Shown here in pieces: positions 55,206 through 63,308 of a stretch of DNA of 64,000 nucleotides. The first letter of the stretch is position 1. Each line of letters begins with the position of its first letter. Source of the stretch: Paralcaligenes sp. KSB-10 (lineage in GTDB: Bacteria > Pseudomonadota > Gammaproteobacteria > Burkholderiales > Burkholderiaceae_B); NCBI RefSeq assembly GCF_021266465.1, contig NZ_CP089848.1, forward strand, positions 620,001-684,000. The letters are read 5' to 3'. The notes beneath the pieces are model-generated. The model saw only the letters and a program-made list of their open reading frames with translations, made no database searches and was not told where the DNA came from. A program made the position numbers and the translations under genes.

Positions 55206-57281
55206 ATGAATCAAAACCCCTTAATCGTACCGATCGATGCGCTCATTGATTACGCGGCCATTACGCCTGCGCATATCGTGCAGGCGATTGGCGAACTCAT
55301 AGCCATTGCGCGGATTGCCGTCGACAAGGCCGCCGACCCCGCGCTGGAAGCCAATTGGGATGAAATCGTCGAGCCAGTCGAAAATGCCTCCGAGCCGCTT
55401 TGGCGCGCCTGGTCGATTGCCGGTCATTTGAACGCCGTTGTCGATACTCCCGAACTGCGTGAAGCCTACAACCAGTGCCTGCCGCAGGTGACCGAATTTT
55501 CAACTTGGCTGGGCCTGCACACCGGCCTGTATGCGCAATATCAACGCCTTCAAGCCAGTCCGCACTACGCGGCCATGACGCCGGCACGCCGCCGCATCAT
55601 TGATCTGGCCCTGCGCGATTTCCGGCTGGGCGGCGTCGAACTGCAGGGTGAGCAACGCGAGCGCTATGCGCTGATCTCCGAGCAAGAAGCCCAGGCCTCG
55701 CAGAAATTTTCTGAAAATGTACTCGATGCCACGGATCGATGGTCCTTGCATATCGAGGACGAAACCCGCCTGCATGGCCTGCCGGAAGACGTCAAACAGG
55801 CAGCGCACACGGCCGCTGCCGCCGACAAGCTGCCAGGCTGGAAGCTCACGTTGAAAATGCCCTGCTACTTGCCCGTCATGCAATATGCACAGGACAGGGC
55901 GTTGCGCAACACAATGTACCGGGCCTATGCCACCCTGGCGTCCGAACAGGGCGAAGCGGAGCTGGACAATTCCGGGCTTATCGAACAGCTATTGCGCCTG
56001 CGCGCCGAAGAAGCCCAACTTCTGGGCTATCAGGACTTCGCCGATCTGCGCCTGCAAACCCGTATGGCCGACAACGCGGGGCAAGTCCTGGACTTTCTAC
56101 GCGAACTGGCTCGCAAAGCCAAGCCTCATGCCGTGCGCGACTTGGCCGAGCTGCGGGAATTCGCCAAAGCCAGGCTGGGACTGGAGCCGCTCGAAATCTG
56201 GGATGTTCCTTTTGCCACCGAACGTTTGCGGCAAGAACGCTATGCGTACTCGGAAGAGGAAATCAAACCTTATTTCACCGAGCCTCAAGTATTGAAAGGC
56301 CTGTTCGAGGTCATTGAAAAATTGTTCAATGTGCAGGTCCGGGCGTCCAGTGCGGCAACCTGGCATGCCAATGCCAGGGCCCTGCAAATCGAAACCCCCG
56401 AAGGCCGGCTTCTGGGACATTTATTTATCGATTTGTATGCCCGCGCGGGCAAGCAAAGCGGCGCCTGGGTCGATAGCGAGCGTAATCGCCGCAGGCTGCC
56501 CGACGAGCGTATACAAACGCCCATTGCCTATCTGACTTGCAATTTTTCAGCGCCACAAAACGGTAAGCCGGCGCTGCTCACGCACGACGATGTCATTACT
56601 CTGTTCCACGAAAGCGGACATGCCCTGCATGCCCTGCTCTCCGAAGTCGACGACCCGGCCGCCGCCGCTTTCGCCAGCGTCGAATGGGACGCGATCGAAC
56701 TACCTTCTCAATTCATGGAGAATTTTTGCTGGGAATGGTCGGTGGTTCAAGCTCTGTCGGCGCATGTCGACAGCGGTGCAAGCCTGCCGCGCGATCTATA
56801 TGGCAAGCTGCTGGCGGCCAAAAATTTCCAAAGCGGCATGCAGACTGTCAGGCAAATCGAATTTGCGCTCTTCGACATGATTATCCATCATCAGAAATCC
56901 GGCCTCGGCACCCAGGCCGTACTGGACGTGCTCAATCAGGTTCGCCAGGAAGTAGCCGTCCTGTTTCCGCCTCCCTGGCAGCGCTTTCCGCATAATTTTT
57001 CACACTTGTTCGCCGGCGGGTATGGTGCGGGTTATTACAGCTATAAATGGGCCGAAGTCCTGTCCGCCGACGCCTACGCCGCTTTCGAAGAAACCGCCCG
57101 GGTCGACGAGGATCAAACCCGCGACACTCTGGTTGCCGAAACCGGCCGGCGTTTTCGCGAGGAAATACTGGCTGTGGGCGGATCACGCCCTGCCGCCGAT
57201 TCGTTCAATGCTTTCCGCGGCCGAGCGCCGAATATGGACGCCCTGCTGCGCCACAGCGGCATGACGCCTCCGGATCTATAA
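55206..57281 (+). CDS. prlC: Oligopeptidase A
   Basis: A 691-residue M3-family zinc metallopeptidase that degrades short peptides, including cleaved signal peptides, in the cytoplasm. The zinc motif HESGH has ligands His468 and His472 with catalytic Glu469. The third ligand follows in FASVEWDAIELPSQFMENFCWE, and the end block GYGAGYYSYKWAEVLSADAYAAFEE is also conserved. It lies 23 bp after folD. Confidence 0.95.
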   Translation: MNQNPLIVPIDALIDYAAITPAHIVQAIGELIAIARIAVDKAADPALEANWDEIVEPVENASEPLWRAWSIAGHLNAVVDTPELREAYNQCLPQVTEFSTWLGLHTGLYAQYQRLQASPHYAAMTPARRRIIDLALRDFRLGGVELQGEQRERYALISEQEAQASQKFSENVLDATDRWSLHIEDETRLHGLPEDVKQAAHTAAAADKLPGWKLTLKMPCYLPVMQYAQDRALRNTMYRAYATLASEQGEAELDNSGLIEQLLRLRAEEAQLLGYQDFADLRLQTRMADNAGQVLDFLRELARKAKPHAVRDLAELREFAKARLGLEPLEIWDVPFATERLRQERYAYSEEEIKPYFTEPQVLKGLFEVIEKLFNVQVRASSAATWHANARALQIETPEGRLLGHLFIDLYARAGKQSGAWVDSERNRRRLPDERIQTPIAYLTCNFSAPQNGKPALLTHDDVITLFHESGHALHALLSEVDDPAAAAFASVEWDAIELPSQFMENFCWEWSVVQALSAHVDSGASLPRDLYGKLLAAKNFQSGMQTVRQIEFALFDMIIHHQKSGLGTQAVLDVLNQVRQEVAVLFPPPWQRFPHNFSHLFAGGYGAGYYSYKWAEVLSADAYAAFEETARVDEDQTRDTLVAETGRRFREEILAVGGSRPAADSFNAFRGRAPNMDALLRHSGMTPPDL

Positions 57282-57309
57282 TTACTTAGCCTTAGTCGAG
57301 CACAACATC

Positions 57310-57915
57310 ATGAATTTCTCACGCCGGCGCTTGCTGCGGTACGCGGCTTTGACGCTAATGCTGGATTTCGCCGGTCAGGCACGCGCCGCCGACACCATCC
57401 ACAATATTCGCGGATTTCTGCCCGATCTGCGCTTTTCGCTGGAAGGGGCCGGCAACAAAGCCATTACGCAGGACGCTTTCAAGGGAAAAACCGTCCTGCT
57501 GTTTTTCGGCTATGCCAGTTGCCCCGACGTCTGCCCCACCACAATGGTGCAACTGGCCCAGGTCATGCAAAACCTGGGCGACAAGGCCAGGAACGTACGG
57601 ATTCTGTTTGTCAGTGTCGATCCTCATCGCGATACTCCCGATAAGCTGCAGGCCTATGTCGACGCCTTCGACAAAAACGCAATCGGCCTGACCGGTACAG
57701 AAAAACAGATTGCCGACATCGCCCGGCGCTACCGTGTTTCATACCAGATAGAAAAACCCACGACCCAAGACAGCAACGATTACCAGGTTGCACACAGCCG
57801 AGGCGTGTACATTTTCGATAACCGCGGCCGTGCCCGGCTGCTCGCACCCGATACCGAATCCGTTGCGGCAGTCACCCAGAGCCTTCAGACCCTGCTGGCA
57901 CAAACCGACAAATAA
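57310..57915 (+). CDS. SCO1/SenC-family copper chaperone or thiol protein
   Basis: A 201-residue exported thioredoxin-fold protein. The N-terminus SRRRLLR followed by a hydrophobic stretch and ARA looks like a twin-arginine signal peptide cleaved near residue 26. The Cu-binding pair Cys71 and Cys75 (CPDVC) and the third ligand His162 (AHSRGVYIFD) are intact, so copper delivery to the CuA site of cytochrome oxidase is plausible; related proteins act as thiol reductants. No oxidase genes are in the window. It lies 28 bp past prlC. Confidence 0.92.
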   Translation: MNFSRRRLLRYAALTLMLDFAGQARAADTIHNIRGFLPDLRFSLEGAGNKAITQDAFKGKTVLLFFGYASCPDVCPTTMVQLAQVMQNLGDKARNVRILFVSVDPHRDTPDKLQAYVDAFDKNAIGLTGTEKQIADIARRYRVSYQIEKPTTQDSNDYQVAHSRGVYIFDNRGRARLLAPDTESVAAVTQSLQTLLAQTDK

Positions 57916-57940
57916 AACGTGGGGTCCGCCCCCCTACGCT

Positions 57941-59365
57941 TCAGGCGCTTTTCACCGCGAGTGACGGCTGGCTCGCCGTATCCAGCTGCGATGCCGCCTG
58001 CCGCAAGGCTGTGCGCAAACCTTCTTCGACTACCGGATGATAAAACGGCATTTCGAGCATGGCGGGCACGGTCAGTTGCTGTTGTACGGCCCAGGACAGC
58101 AGATGGGCAATATGCTCTATGCCAGGGCCAGCCATTTCCGCTCCCAGAAAGCGCCCACTGCGCCGATCCGCATAAACGCGCAGCTTACCCCGGTTCTTCA
58201 GCATGATCCGGGAACGGCCTTGATCCGAAAAATCGACCTCCCCGATTACGGCGCCTGAATCCGGCAGATCTTTGAAATGCGTGCCGACCTGGGCTATTTG
58301 CGGGTCCGAAAACACGACAGCCAGCGGAGCGCGACGCAAGCCTGCCTGCACATTCGGGTAACGCGCCGCATTTTCGCCAGCAATACGGCCCTCGTCGGCA
58401 GCCTCGTGCAAAAGCAACAATTCGGCGTTCGCATCCCCGGCTATGAAAATCGTCGAAGCCCCCGCCTGCATAGTTTGGCGATTGAAGGTCGGCACGCCCT
58501 TTTCATTCAACGCCAGAGTCGTGTTCTCAAGTTCGAGATGATCGAAATTGGGCCGACGGCCCGCAGCCATCAGGAGGTAATCGAAGCGTTCGACAGACTC
58601 TTGCCCGTCCGCATTCAAATAACTCACCTCGACCTCGTCCCCGATGCGTTCCGTCGACAGAATCCGGGTATTGAGCATGACAGGAAACTCGGCCTGGAAG
58701 GCAGCCAAAGCGCTGGCCTTGACTTCGGGGTCGCTCAAGCCGCCCAGGCTGCCGCTGCGCCCAAGCAAACGAACCTCTACGCCCAGCCGCGCCAGCGCCT
58801 GCCCCAATTCCAGGCCGATTACGCCGGGGCCGACAATCATCACCCGCCGCGGCAGATCGTTCCAATAAAACACATCGTCGTTGACGATCAGGCGGTCACC
58901 AAGTTGCCTGTAGGCGTCGGGGACTACAGGCGTGGAACCCGTGGCGATCACCACTCGCGACGCCTCGATCCGGGTATGTCCGTCAATCTCCAGAATGGTG
59001 TCGGACAAAAACCGGGCATAGCCGCGAACCTTGTCGTGATCGGGTATGCCATCGACGCTATCGAGCACAAACCCTACAAACCGGTCCCGCTCGCGTTTGA
59101 CGCGATCCATGACCTCGACCCCGTTTATGCGAATCGGGCCATCGACATGGACGCCAAACGGAGCCGTATGCGCGGCAGAATGGGCCGCCTCGGCCGCGGC
59201 GATCAGGAGCTTGGACGGCATGCAGCCCACGCGGGCGCACGTGGTTCCATACAAGCCTCCCTCGATCAACAAAGCCTCAAGACCAGCCGCTTTGACGGCG
59301 CGATAAGCGCCAAGGCCAGCCGTGCCTGTACCAATAATGGCCACTGTTGTTTTAAGGTATCTCAT
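57941..59365 (-). CDS. Dihydrolipoamide dehydrogenase-like disulfide oxidoreductase
   Basis: A 474-residue flavoprotein of the class I pyridine-nucleotide disulfide reductases. FAD binding is VAIIGTGTAGLGAYRAV at residue 8, the redox disulfide is Cys43/Cys48 in GTTCARVGCMPSK, and NAD-binding is IVGPGVIGLELGQAL. The C-terminal HPVVEEGLRTALR keeps the His-Glu pair but not the usual HAHPTLSE. It is not linked to a 2-oxo acid dehydrogenase and differs from LpdA of the pdh operon, so the partner is unknown. ATG 59365 has GAGGAG upstream; the frame is open to 59476. Confidence 0.85.
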   Translation of the reverse strand: MRYLKTTVAIIGTGTAGLGAYRAVKAAGLEALLIEGGLYGTTCARVGCMPSKLLIAAAEAAHSAAHTAPFGVHVDGPIRINGVEVMDRVKRERDRFVGFVLDSVDGIPDHDKVRGYARFLSDTILEIDGHTRIEASRVVIATGSTPVVPDAYRQLGDRLIVNDDVFYWNDLPRRVMIVGPGVIGLELGQALARLGVEVRLLGRSGSLGGLSDPEVKASALAAFQAEFPVMLNTRILSTERIGDEVEVSYLNADGQESVERFDYLLMAAGRRPNFDHLELENTTLALNEKGVPTFNRQTMQAGASTIFIAGDANAELLLLHEAADEGRIAGENAARYPNVQAGLRRAPLAVVFSDPQIAQVGTHFKDLPDSGAVIGEVDFSDQGRSRIMLKNRGKLRVYADRRSGRFLGAEMAGPGIEHIAHLLSWAVQQQLTVPAMLEMPFYHPVVEEGLRTALRQAASQLDTASQPSLAVKSA

Positions 59366-59550
59366 GCCAATGCTCTCCTCTCCTCTTGCACGAGGAGACA
59401 TGCTGATTATGCTCCGGCTTGGGCCACTATGCCTGCCCAGCGGGCCGGGATGCAGGCCTGGAGTTTCCGGCCCCAAGCAATCAGTGTAAGAAAAATCAGA
59501 AAATTAATAAATTTAATTTTATTTAAAAAAACGATAGTTTAAATATATAT

Positions 59551-59751
59551 TCAAAGTCTGGCCGGTGTGTAGCCTTCGGCACGAATCGCCGCCTCAATGG
59601 CAGCGGGATCATCAATACCGTCGACAGTAACGCAATGTGTTTCAACAACGGACAGTACCCGCGCATCCGGCGCAATCTTGCGCACGGCATTGTTTATGGT
59701 TTTCACACAATGGCCGCAAGTCATATCCGGCACGAGGAATTCGATTTTCAT
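59551..59751 (-). CDS. copZ: Small heavy-metal-associated (HMA) copper chaperone
   Basis: A 66-residue cytoplasmic ferredoxin-like metallochaperone. The Cu(I) site MTCGHC has Cys12 and Cys15; the rest (CVKTINNAVRKIAPDARVLSVV, AAIEAAIRAEGYTP) matches the betaalphabeta HMA fold. It is divergent from a CueR-type regulator with promoter signals between them. CopZ normally passes Cu(I) to a CopA ATPase; no ATPase gene is next to it in this window. Confidence 0.93.
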   Translation of the reverse strand: MKIEFLVPDMTCGHCVKTINNAVRKIAPDARVLSVVETHCVTVDGIDDPAAIEAAIRAEGYTPARL

Positions 59752-59785
59752 ACACTTTTCCGATGGTTAACGATAGTATGGCATC

Positions 59786-59816
59786 AGTATAAACATTACT
59801 ATCATGGGAAGCTCAA
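59786..59816 (-). promoter_or_regulatory. MerR-type promoter of copZ
   Basis: On the minus strand TTGAGC (59816-59811) and TATACT (59791-59786) are separated by exactly 19 bp, the over-long spacer that MerR-family activators require. The -10 box lies 35 nt before the copZ ATG. The spacer contains CTTCCC, which is also present in E. coli CueR sites, and ATAGTAATGT, shared with the second site at 59831-59861. Confidence 0.6.
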
Positions 59817-59830
59817 GCCATATTTATACC

Positions 59831-59861
59831 TTGACATTACTATAATGTCAGGCTTTAGCCT
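59831..59861 (+). promoter_or_regulatory. Palindromic MerR-type operator ahead of cueR
   Basis: TTGACA at 59831-59836 overlaps a perfect palindrome, TGACATTA (59832-59839), CTA, TAATGTCA (59843-59850). TAGCCT at 59856-59861 would be a -10 box with a 19-bp spacer for cueR, though a poor one. The opposite strand also reads as a promoter (CTGACA, then TATAAA 17 bp on) toward copZ. AGGCT/AGCCT forms a small palindrome at 59850-59861. Confidence 0.55.
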
Positions 59862-59898
59862 GACAACTCACCAACCAGCGTTAAGGCATGGACCCATC

Positions 59899-60285
59899 AT
59901 GAATATCGGACAGGCGGCCGCTGAATCAGGAATTTCAGCGAAAATGATCCGCTACTATGAAAGCATAGATTTGCTCGATGCCAGCCGGCGCAGCGACGCG
60001 GGCTATCGCATCTATAGGGAAAAGGATCTGCACGCCTTGCGCTTCATACGTCGCGCGCGCGATCTTGGATTTTCACTGAAACAGATTGCCGTCCTGATGG
60101 CGCTCTGGCGCGACAAATCGCGCGCGAGCGCCGAAGTCAAGAAACTCGCCAACGAACATATCGCCGAGCTTGAACAGAAGGCGGCCATGCTCAAGGAAAT
60201 GGCCGCAACGCTCAAAAATCTGGCTGATCATTGCCATGGCAACGACAGGCCCGACTGCCCTATTCTCGACGGCCTGGAACACTGA
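59899..60285 (+). CDS. cueR: CueR-type copper-responsive MerR regulator
   Basis: A 128-residue activator. The N-terminal winged helix (MNIGQAAAESGISAKMIRYYESIDLL...RSDAGYRIY) is followed by a dimerisation helix and the metal loop with Cys112 and Cys120 in HCHGNDRPDCP, the same spacing as E. coli CueR. Ser77 occupies the position that is Ser in Cu(I)/Ag(I)/Au(I) sensors and Cys in divalent-metal sensors. It should activate copZ from a 19-bp-spacer promoter. The frame is open upstream to 59635, but homology starts at the ATG at 59899. Confidence 0.94.
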   Translation: MNIGQAAAESGISAKMIRYYESIDLLDASRRSDAGYRIYREKDLHALRFIRRARDLGFSLKQIAVLMALWRDKSRASAEVKKLANEHIAELEQKAAMLKEMAATLKNLADHCHGNDRPDCPILDGLEH

Positions 60286-60312
60286 GGCCCCGGAAGGCCT
60301 TAATCCGATAGT

Positions 60313-60888
60313 TCAGAGGCCTGTCCATTCCCCGACGAATTGCCGATAGTCGGCGCGCTGGGGCGCCGCGCCAGCCTGGATGGGCGTGCCCAGGGCCACA
60401 TATCCCATGAAGCGATAATCCAGGCCATCAAAACCCAGGGCCTCGTTCACTTCGTCTATGTACGTGCCTAAACCGGTGCTCCAGTATGCCCCATAGCCCA
60501 GCATATGGGCGGCATTCAGCATTTGAGTCACGGCCGCGCCCGTGGCCAGGATACGCTCACGTTCGGGAATTCTGGTATTGCCATGGTCGATCCGGCACGC
60601 CACCGCGATCAGCAATGGCACTTTTTCCAGCCAGCGGCGCGTAGAGGCCTCTTTTTCAGCCGTCAGAGGCAAGCCGGCCGCTTTCGTTGCCCCCAGGGCC
60701 AGATCCGCCAGGCGTCCAATCGATTCGCCGCGTATCAGTGCAAAGCGCCACGGCTGCAAGTGGCCATGGTCAGGCGCGGACATGCCTGCCTGTAGAATTT
60801 GAGCCAGCTCATCTTCGGAGGGTGCGGGAGCCTGCACAAACTTGACGGAACGGCGAGACAGCAAATAATCAATGGGCGCAACAGACAT
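60313..60888 (-). CDS. Nitroreductase-family protein, YdjA-like
   Basis: A 191-residue flavin reductase-fold protein. It starts IDYLLSRRSVKFVQAPAPSEDELAQILQAGMSAPDHGHLQPWRF, which matches E. coli YdjA with the FMN-binding Arg-Arg-Ser and the APDHG/QPWRF blocks. The end GYVALGTP is also conserved. These are small FMN-dependent NADPH nitroreductases; the natural substrate is unknown. No signal peptide. It lies 90 bp downstream of pdxJ on the same strand. Confidence 0.9.
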   Translation of the reverse strand: MSVAPIDYLLSRRSVKFVQAPAPSEDELAQILQAGMSAPDHGHLQPWRFALIRGESIGRLADLALGATKAAGLPLTAEKEASTRRWLEKVPLLIAVACRIDHGNTRIPERERILATGAAVTQMLNAAHMLGYGAYWSTGLGTYIDEVNEALGFDGLDYRFMGYVALGTPIQAGAAPQRADYRQFVGEWTGL

Positions 60889-60978
60889 GAATAATCCTTG
60901 TGCGTGAAACTATCAAAATTCGAACAGGCCGCATCCGGTGCGAACGGCCGTAATCCGGCATAAGGCCAACCAGAAAAA

Positions 60979-61707
60979 TCAAGACCGGCCGGCTGTGACC
61001 AACAAGGCTTTCATGTCGCGCACGGCTTTTTCCCAGCCGTCGAAAACGGCGCGGGCCACAATGGCATGACCGATATTGAGCTCGGACATTCCCGGAATGG
61101 CCGCCACGAACTGGGCATTGGCGTAATGCAGTCCATGGCCGGCATTGACGCGCATGCCCAGACTCAGGCCATGCGTCACACCAAGGCTGATTCGATCGAA
61201 CTCCCGCGCGGCCTGAGCGGCATCGTGAGCGTCGGCATAGGCGCCCGTATGCAGTTCAATAACAGTGGCACCTGCCCGCCCGGCAGCGTCGATTTGCGCC
61301 GATTCCGGATCGATAAACAGGGACACCCGTATGCCGGCATCGTGTAACTGGCTGACCGCCTGCCGGGTAGCCTCGAAATGCGTCAACACATCGAGCCCGC
61401 CCTCGGTCGTGAGCTCAGCCCGCTTTTCCGGCACCAGGCAAACGTCGTCAGGCCGGACTTTACATGCTATTGCAAGCATTTCCGGGGTAATGGCGCACTC
61501 CAGATTCATCCGTGTACGCAACTTGGGGCGAATCGCCCAGACATCGGCATCCTGAATATGGCGGCGATCTTCGCGTAAATGCAAGGTGATCAGATCGGCG
61601 CCTGCCTCTTCGGCACGCACCGCCGCCTCGACCGGATCGGGATAAGACGTCAGGCGCTGCTGACGCAAAGTGGCGACATGGTCGATATTCACGCCGAGCT
61701 CAATCAT
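60979..61707 (-). CDS. pdxJ: Pyridoxine 5'-phosphate synthase
   Basis: A 242-residue TIM-barrel enzyme that condenses 3-amino-2-oxopropyl phosphate with deoxyxylulose 5-phosphate to pyridoxine phosphate. [16 protein letters not shown], the catalytic [25 protein letters not shown] and the end block [15 protein letters not shown] are diagnostic. In many proteobacteria acpS follows pdxJ; here a nitroreductase gene does. Confidence 0.96.
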   Translation of the reverse strand: MIELGVNIDHVATLRQQRLTSYPDPVEAAVRAEEAGADLITLHLREDRRHIQDADVWAIRPKLRTRMNLECAITPEMLAIACKVRPDDVCLVPEKRAELTTEGGLDVLTHFEATRQAVSQLHDAGIRVSLFIDPESAQIDAAGRAGATVIELHTGAYADAHDAAQAAREFDRISLGVTHGLSLGMRVNAGHGLHYANAQFVAAIPGMSELNIGHAIVARAVFDGWEKAVRDMKALLVTAGRS

Positions 61708-61790
61708 TTTTCATCATACCTTTTGTGCTGCACAAGCAAAACGCTATTATGCGGCCTCGGCAAGGGATTGTCTTGGCGGAGCACCGGACT

Positions 61791-63308
61791 TCAAGAGCCG
61801 GCAGCCTTATTGCCGGACCCAGCCGACGGCTGCGCCGTCGATTGGGCCGTAGTGCTATTTTCCAGCCAGCCGCCACCCAGCGCCTTGTACAGCTCGACTC
61901 GATTCAACAGCGAGTCCAGACCGGTTTGCAGAAAATTGCGCTGGACAGCGTAGAGATCCACCGCAGCCGTTTGCACCTGCAGAAAGCTGTCGATGCCATT
62001 TTCGTAGCGCACGCGGGCAAGCTTCAGCGTTTCGGCCGTGGAACTTTCTTGCGAGCGCAAAGCATCAAGCTGATTCGTATAGGTCGCTTCGCCAGCCAGG
62101 GCGTCGGCCACTTCCCGGAATGCGGTTTGTATAGTTTTCTCGTACTGTGCAACGGCAATATTCTTGCGCGCCTTGGCCAGATCCAGATTGCCGCTGACTC
62201 CGCCCGAAAACAAAGGCTGGGTAATTTGCGGTGAAAACGACCAGAAACGATTGCCCGACTGAAATAGCCCGCCCAGAGCCGGGCTGGCGAAACCCAACAG
62301 GCCGGTAATGGAGATATTGGGAAAGAAGGCCGCCCTGGCCGCTCCGATATTGGCGTTCGCCGCCAGCAGGTTATTCTCGGCGCCCATGATATCGGGCCGA
62401 CGTTCGAGCAAGTCCGACGGCAAGCCGACTGGAATCGCCGCAAGCAATTGATCTTTGCCGAATACCGCGCCAGCGGGCAGATTCGACGGAATCTGTTCAC
62501 CCAGCAGAAGCTGCAAGGCATTGCGGGCCTGTGACTGGCTGCGTGCAATCGAGGCCAAATCGGCCCGCGCCGAATCGAGCTGGCTCTTGGCCTGATTGAC
62601 GTCCAGCGACGATGCCACTCCGGCATTGAAGAGCGACTGCACCAGGGTATAGGTCTGCTCGCGCGAGACCAATGTTTTCTGCACCAGGTCAGATTGCTGC
62701 TCGGCAGCCCTGAGATTGAAATAGGCCTCCGCAACCTGGCCTATCAGATTGATCTGGACTGTACGCTGCGCCTGCTTGCTTGCCAGGTACTGCTGGTACG
62801 CCGCTTCGCTCAGGTTCTTGATGCGGCCAAAAAAGTCCAACTCGAAGGACGACATGCCGACGCCTGCCTGGAAACTGCGGCTTACCCGGCCAAGCCCTTC
62901 GGTGCCGGCCATGACCGAGTCGGTATTCCTCTGTATTTGCGCGTTCCCGCCTATGCCCAGGGTGGGAAGGCGCGCACTTTCCTGGATGCCATACTGGGCG
63001 CGAGCCTCGAGCACGCTTTGAACCGCCACACGCATATCGCGATTGTTATCCAGCGCGATCCCGACCAGGGCGACAAGGCGTGGATCGCGAAAGAACTGGC
63101 GCCAGCCCAGATCGGCGGACACCGTTACTGAAGGGGCAATTGCGTGAGCGCTTAATCCGCCTTTTTCCCGGGCGGATGCCGACTGGTCTGGGTACTGGCC
63201 CGGAATGGGTGCCTGCGGGCGCTCGTACTTGGGAGCCAGCGAGCACCCGGCCAGAACCAGCACCAGCAATGCCGGCATCGCTGTCAATCTAAACGCTCGC
63301 GGACTCAT
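61791..63308 (-). CDS. RND efflux outer-membrane lipoprotein (OprM/NodT family)
   Basis: A 505-residue trimeric channel. A lipoprotein signal peptide ends at LVLAGC with lipidated Cys22 and SLAPKYERPQAPIP following, as in OprM. Two duplicated efflux repeats follow, with LGWRQFFRDPRLVALVGIALDNNRDMRVA in the first and LPSDLLERRPDIMGAENNLLAANANIGAARAAFFPNISITG in the second. The Ser/Ala-rich tail (NSTTAQSTAQPSAGSGNKAAGS) is not conserved. Its start overlaps the stop of the RND pump gene by four bases (ATGA), so they form one operon. Confidence 0.93.
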   Translation of the reverse strand: MSPRAFRLTAMPALLVLVLAGCSLAPKYERPQAPIPGQYPDQSASAREKGGLSAHAIAPSVTVSADLGWRQFFRDPRLVALVGIALDNNRDMRVAVQSVLEARAQYGIQESARLPTLGIGGNAQIQRNTDSVMAGTEGLGRVSRSFQAGVGMSSFELDFFGRIKNLSEAAYQQYLASKQAQRTVQINLIGQVAEAYFNLRAAEQQSDLVQKTLVSREQTYTLVQSLFNAGVASSLDVNQAKSQLDSARADLASIARSQSQARNALQLLLGEQIPSNLPAGAVFGKDQLLAAIPVGLPSDLLERRPDIMGAENNLLAANANIGAARAAFFPNISITGLLGFASPALGGLFQSGNRFWSFSPQITQPLFSGGVSGNLDLAKARKNIAVAQYEKTIQTAFREVADALAGEATYTNQLDALRSQESSTAETLKLARVRYENGIDSFLQVQTAAVDLYAVQRNFLQTGLDSLLNRVELYKALGGGWLENSTTAQSTAQPSAGSGNKAAGS

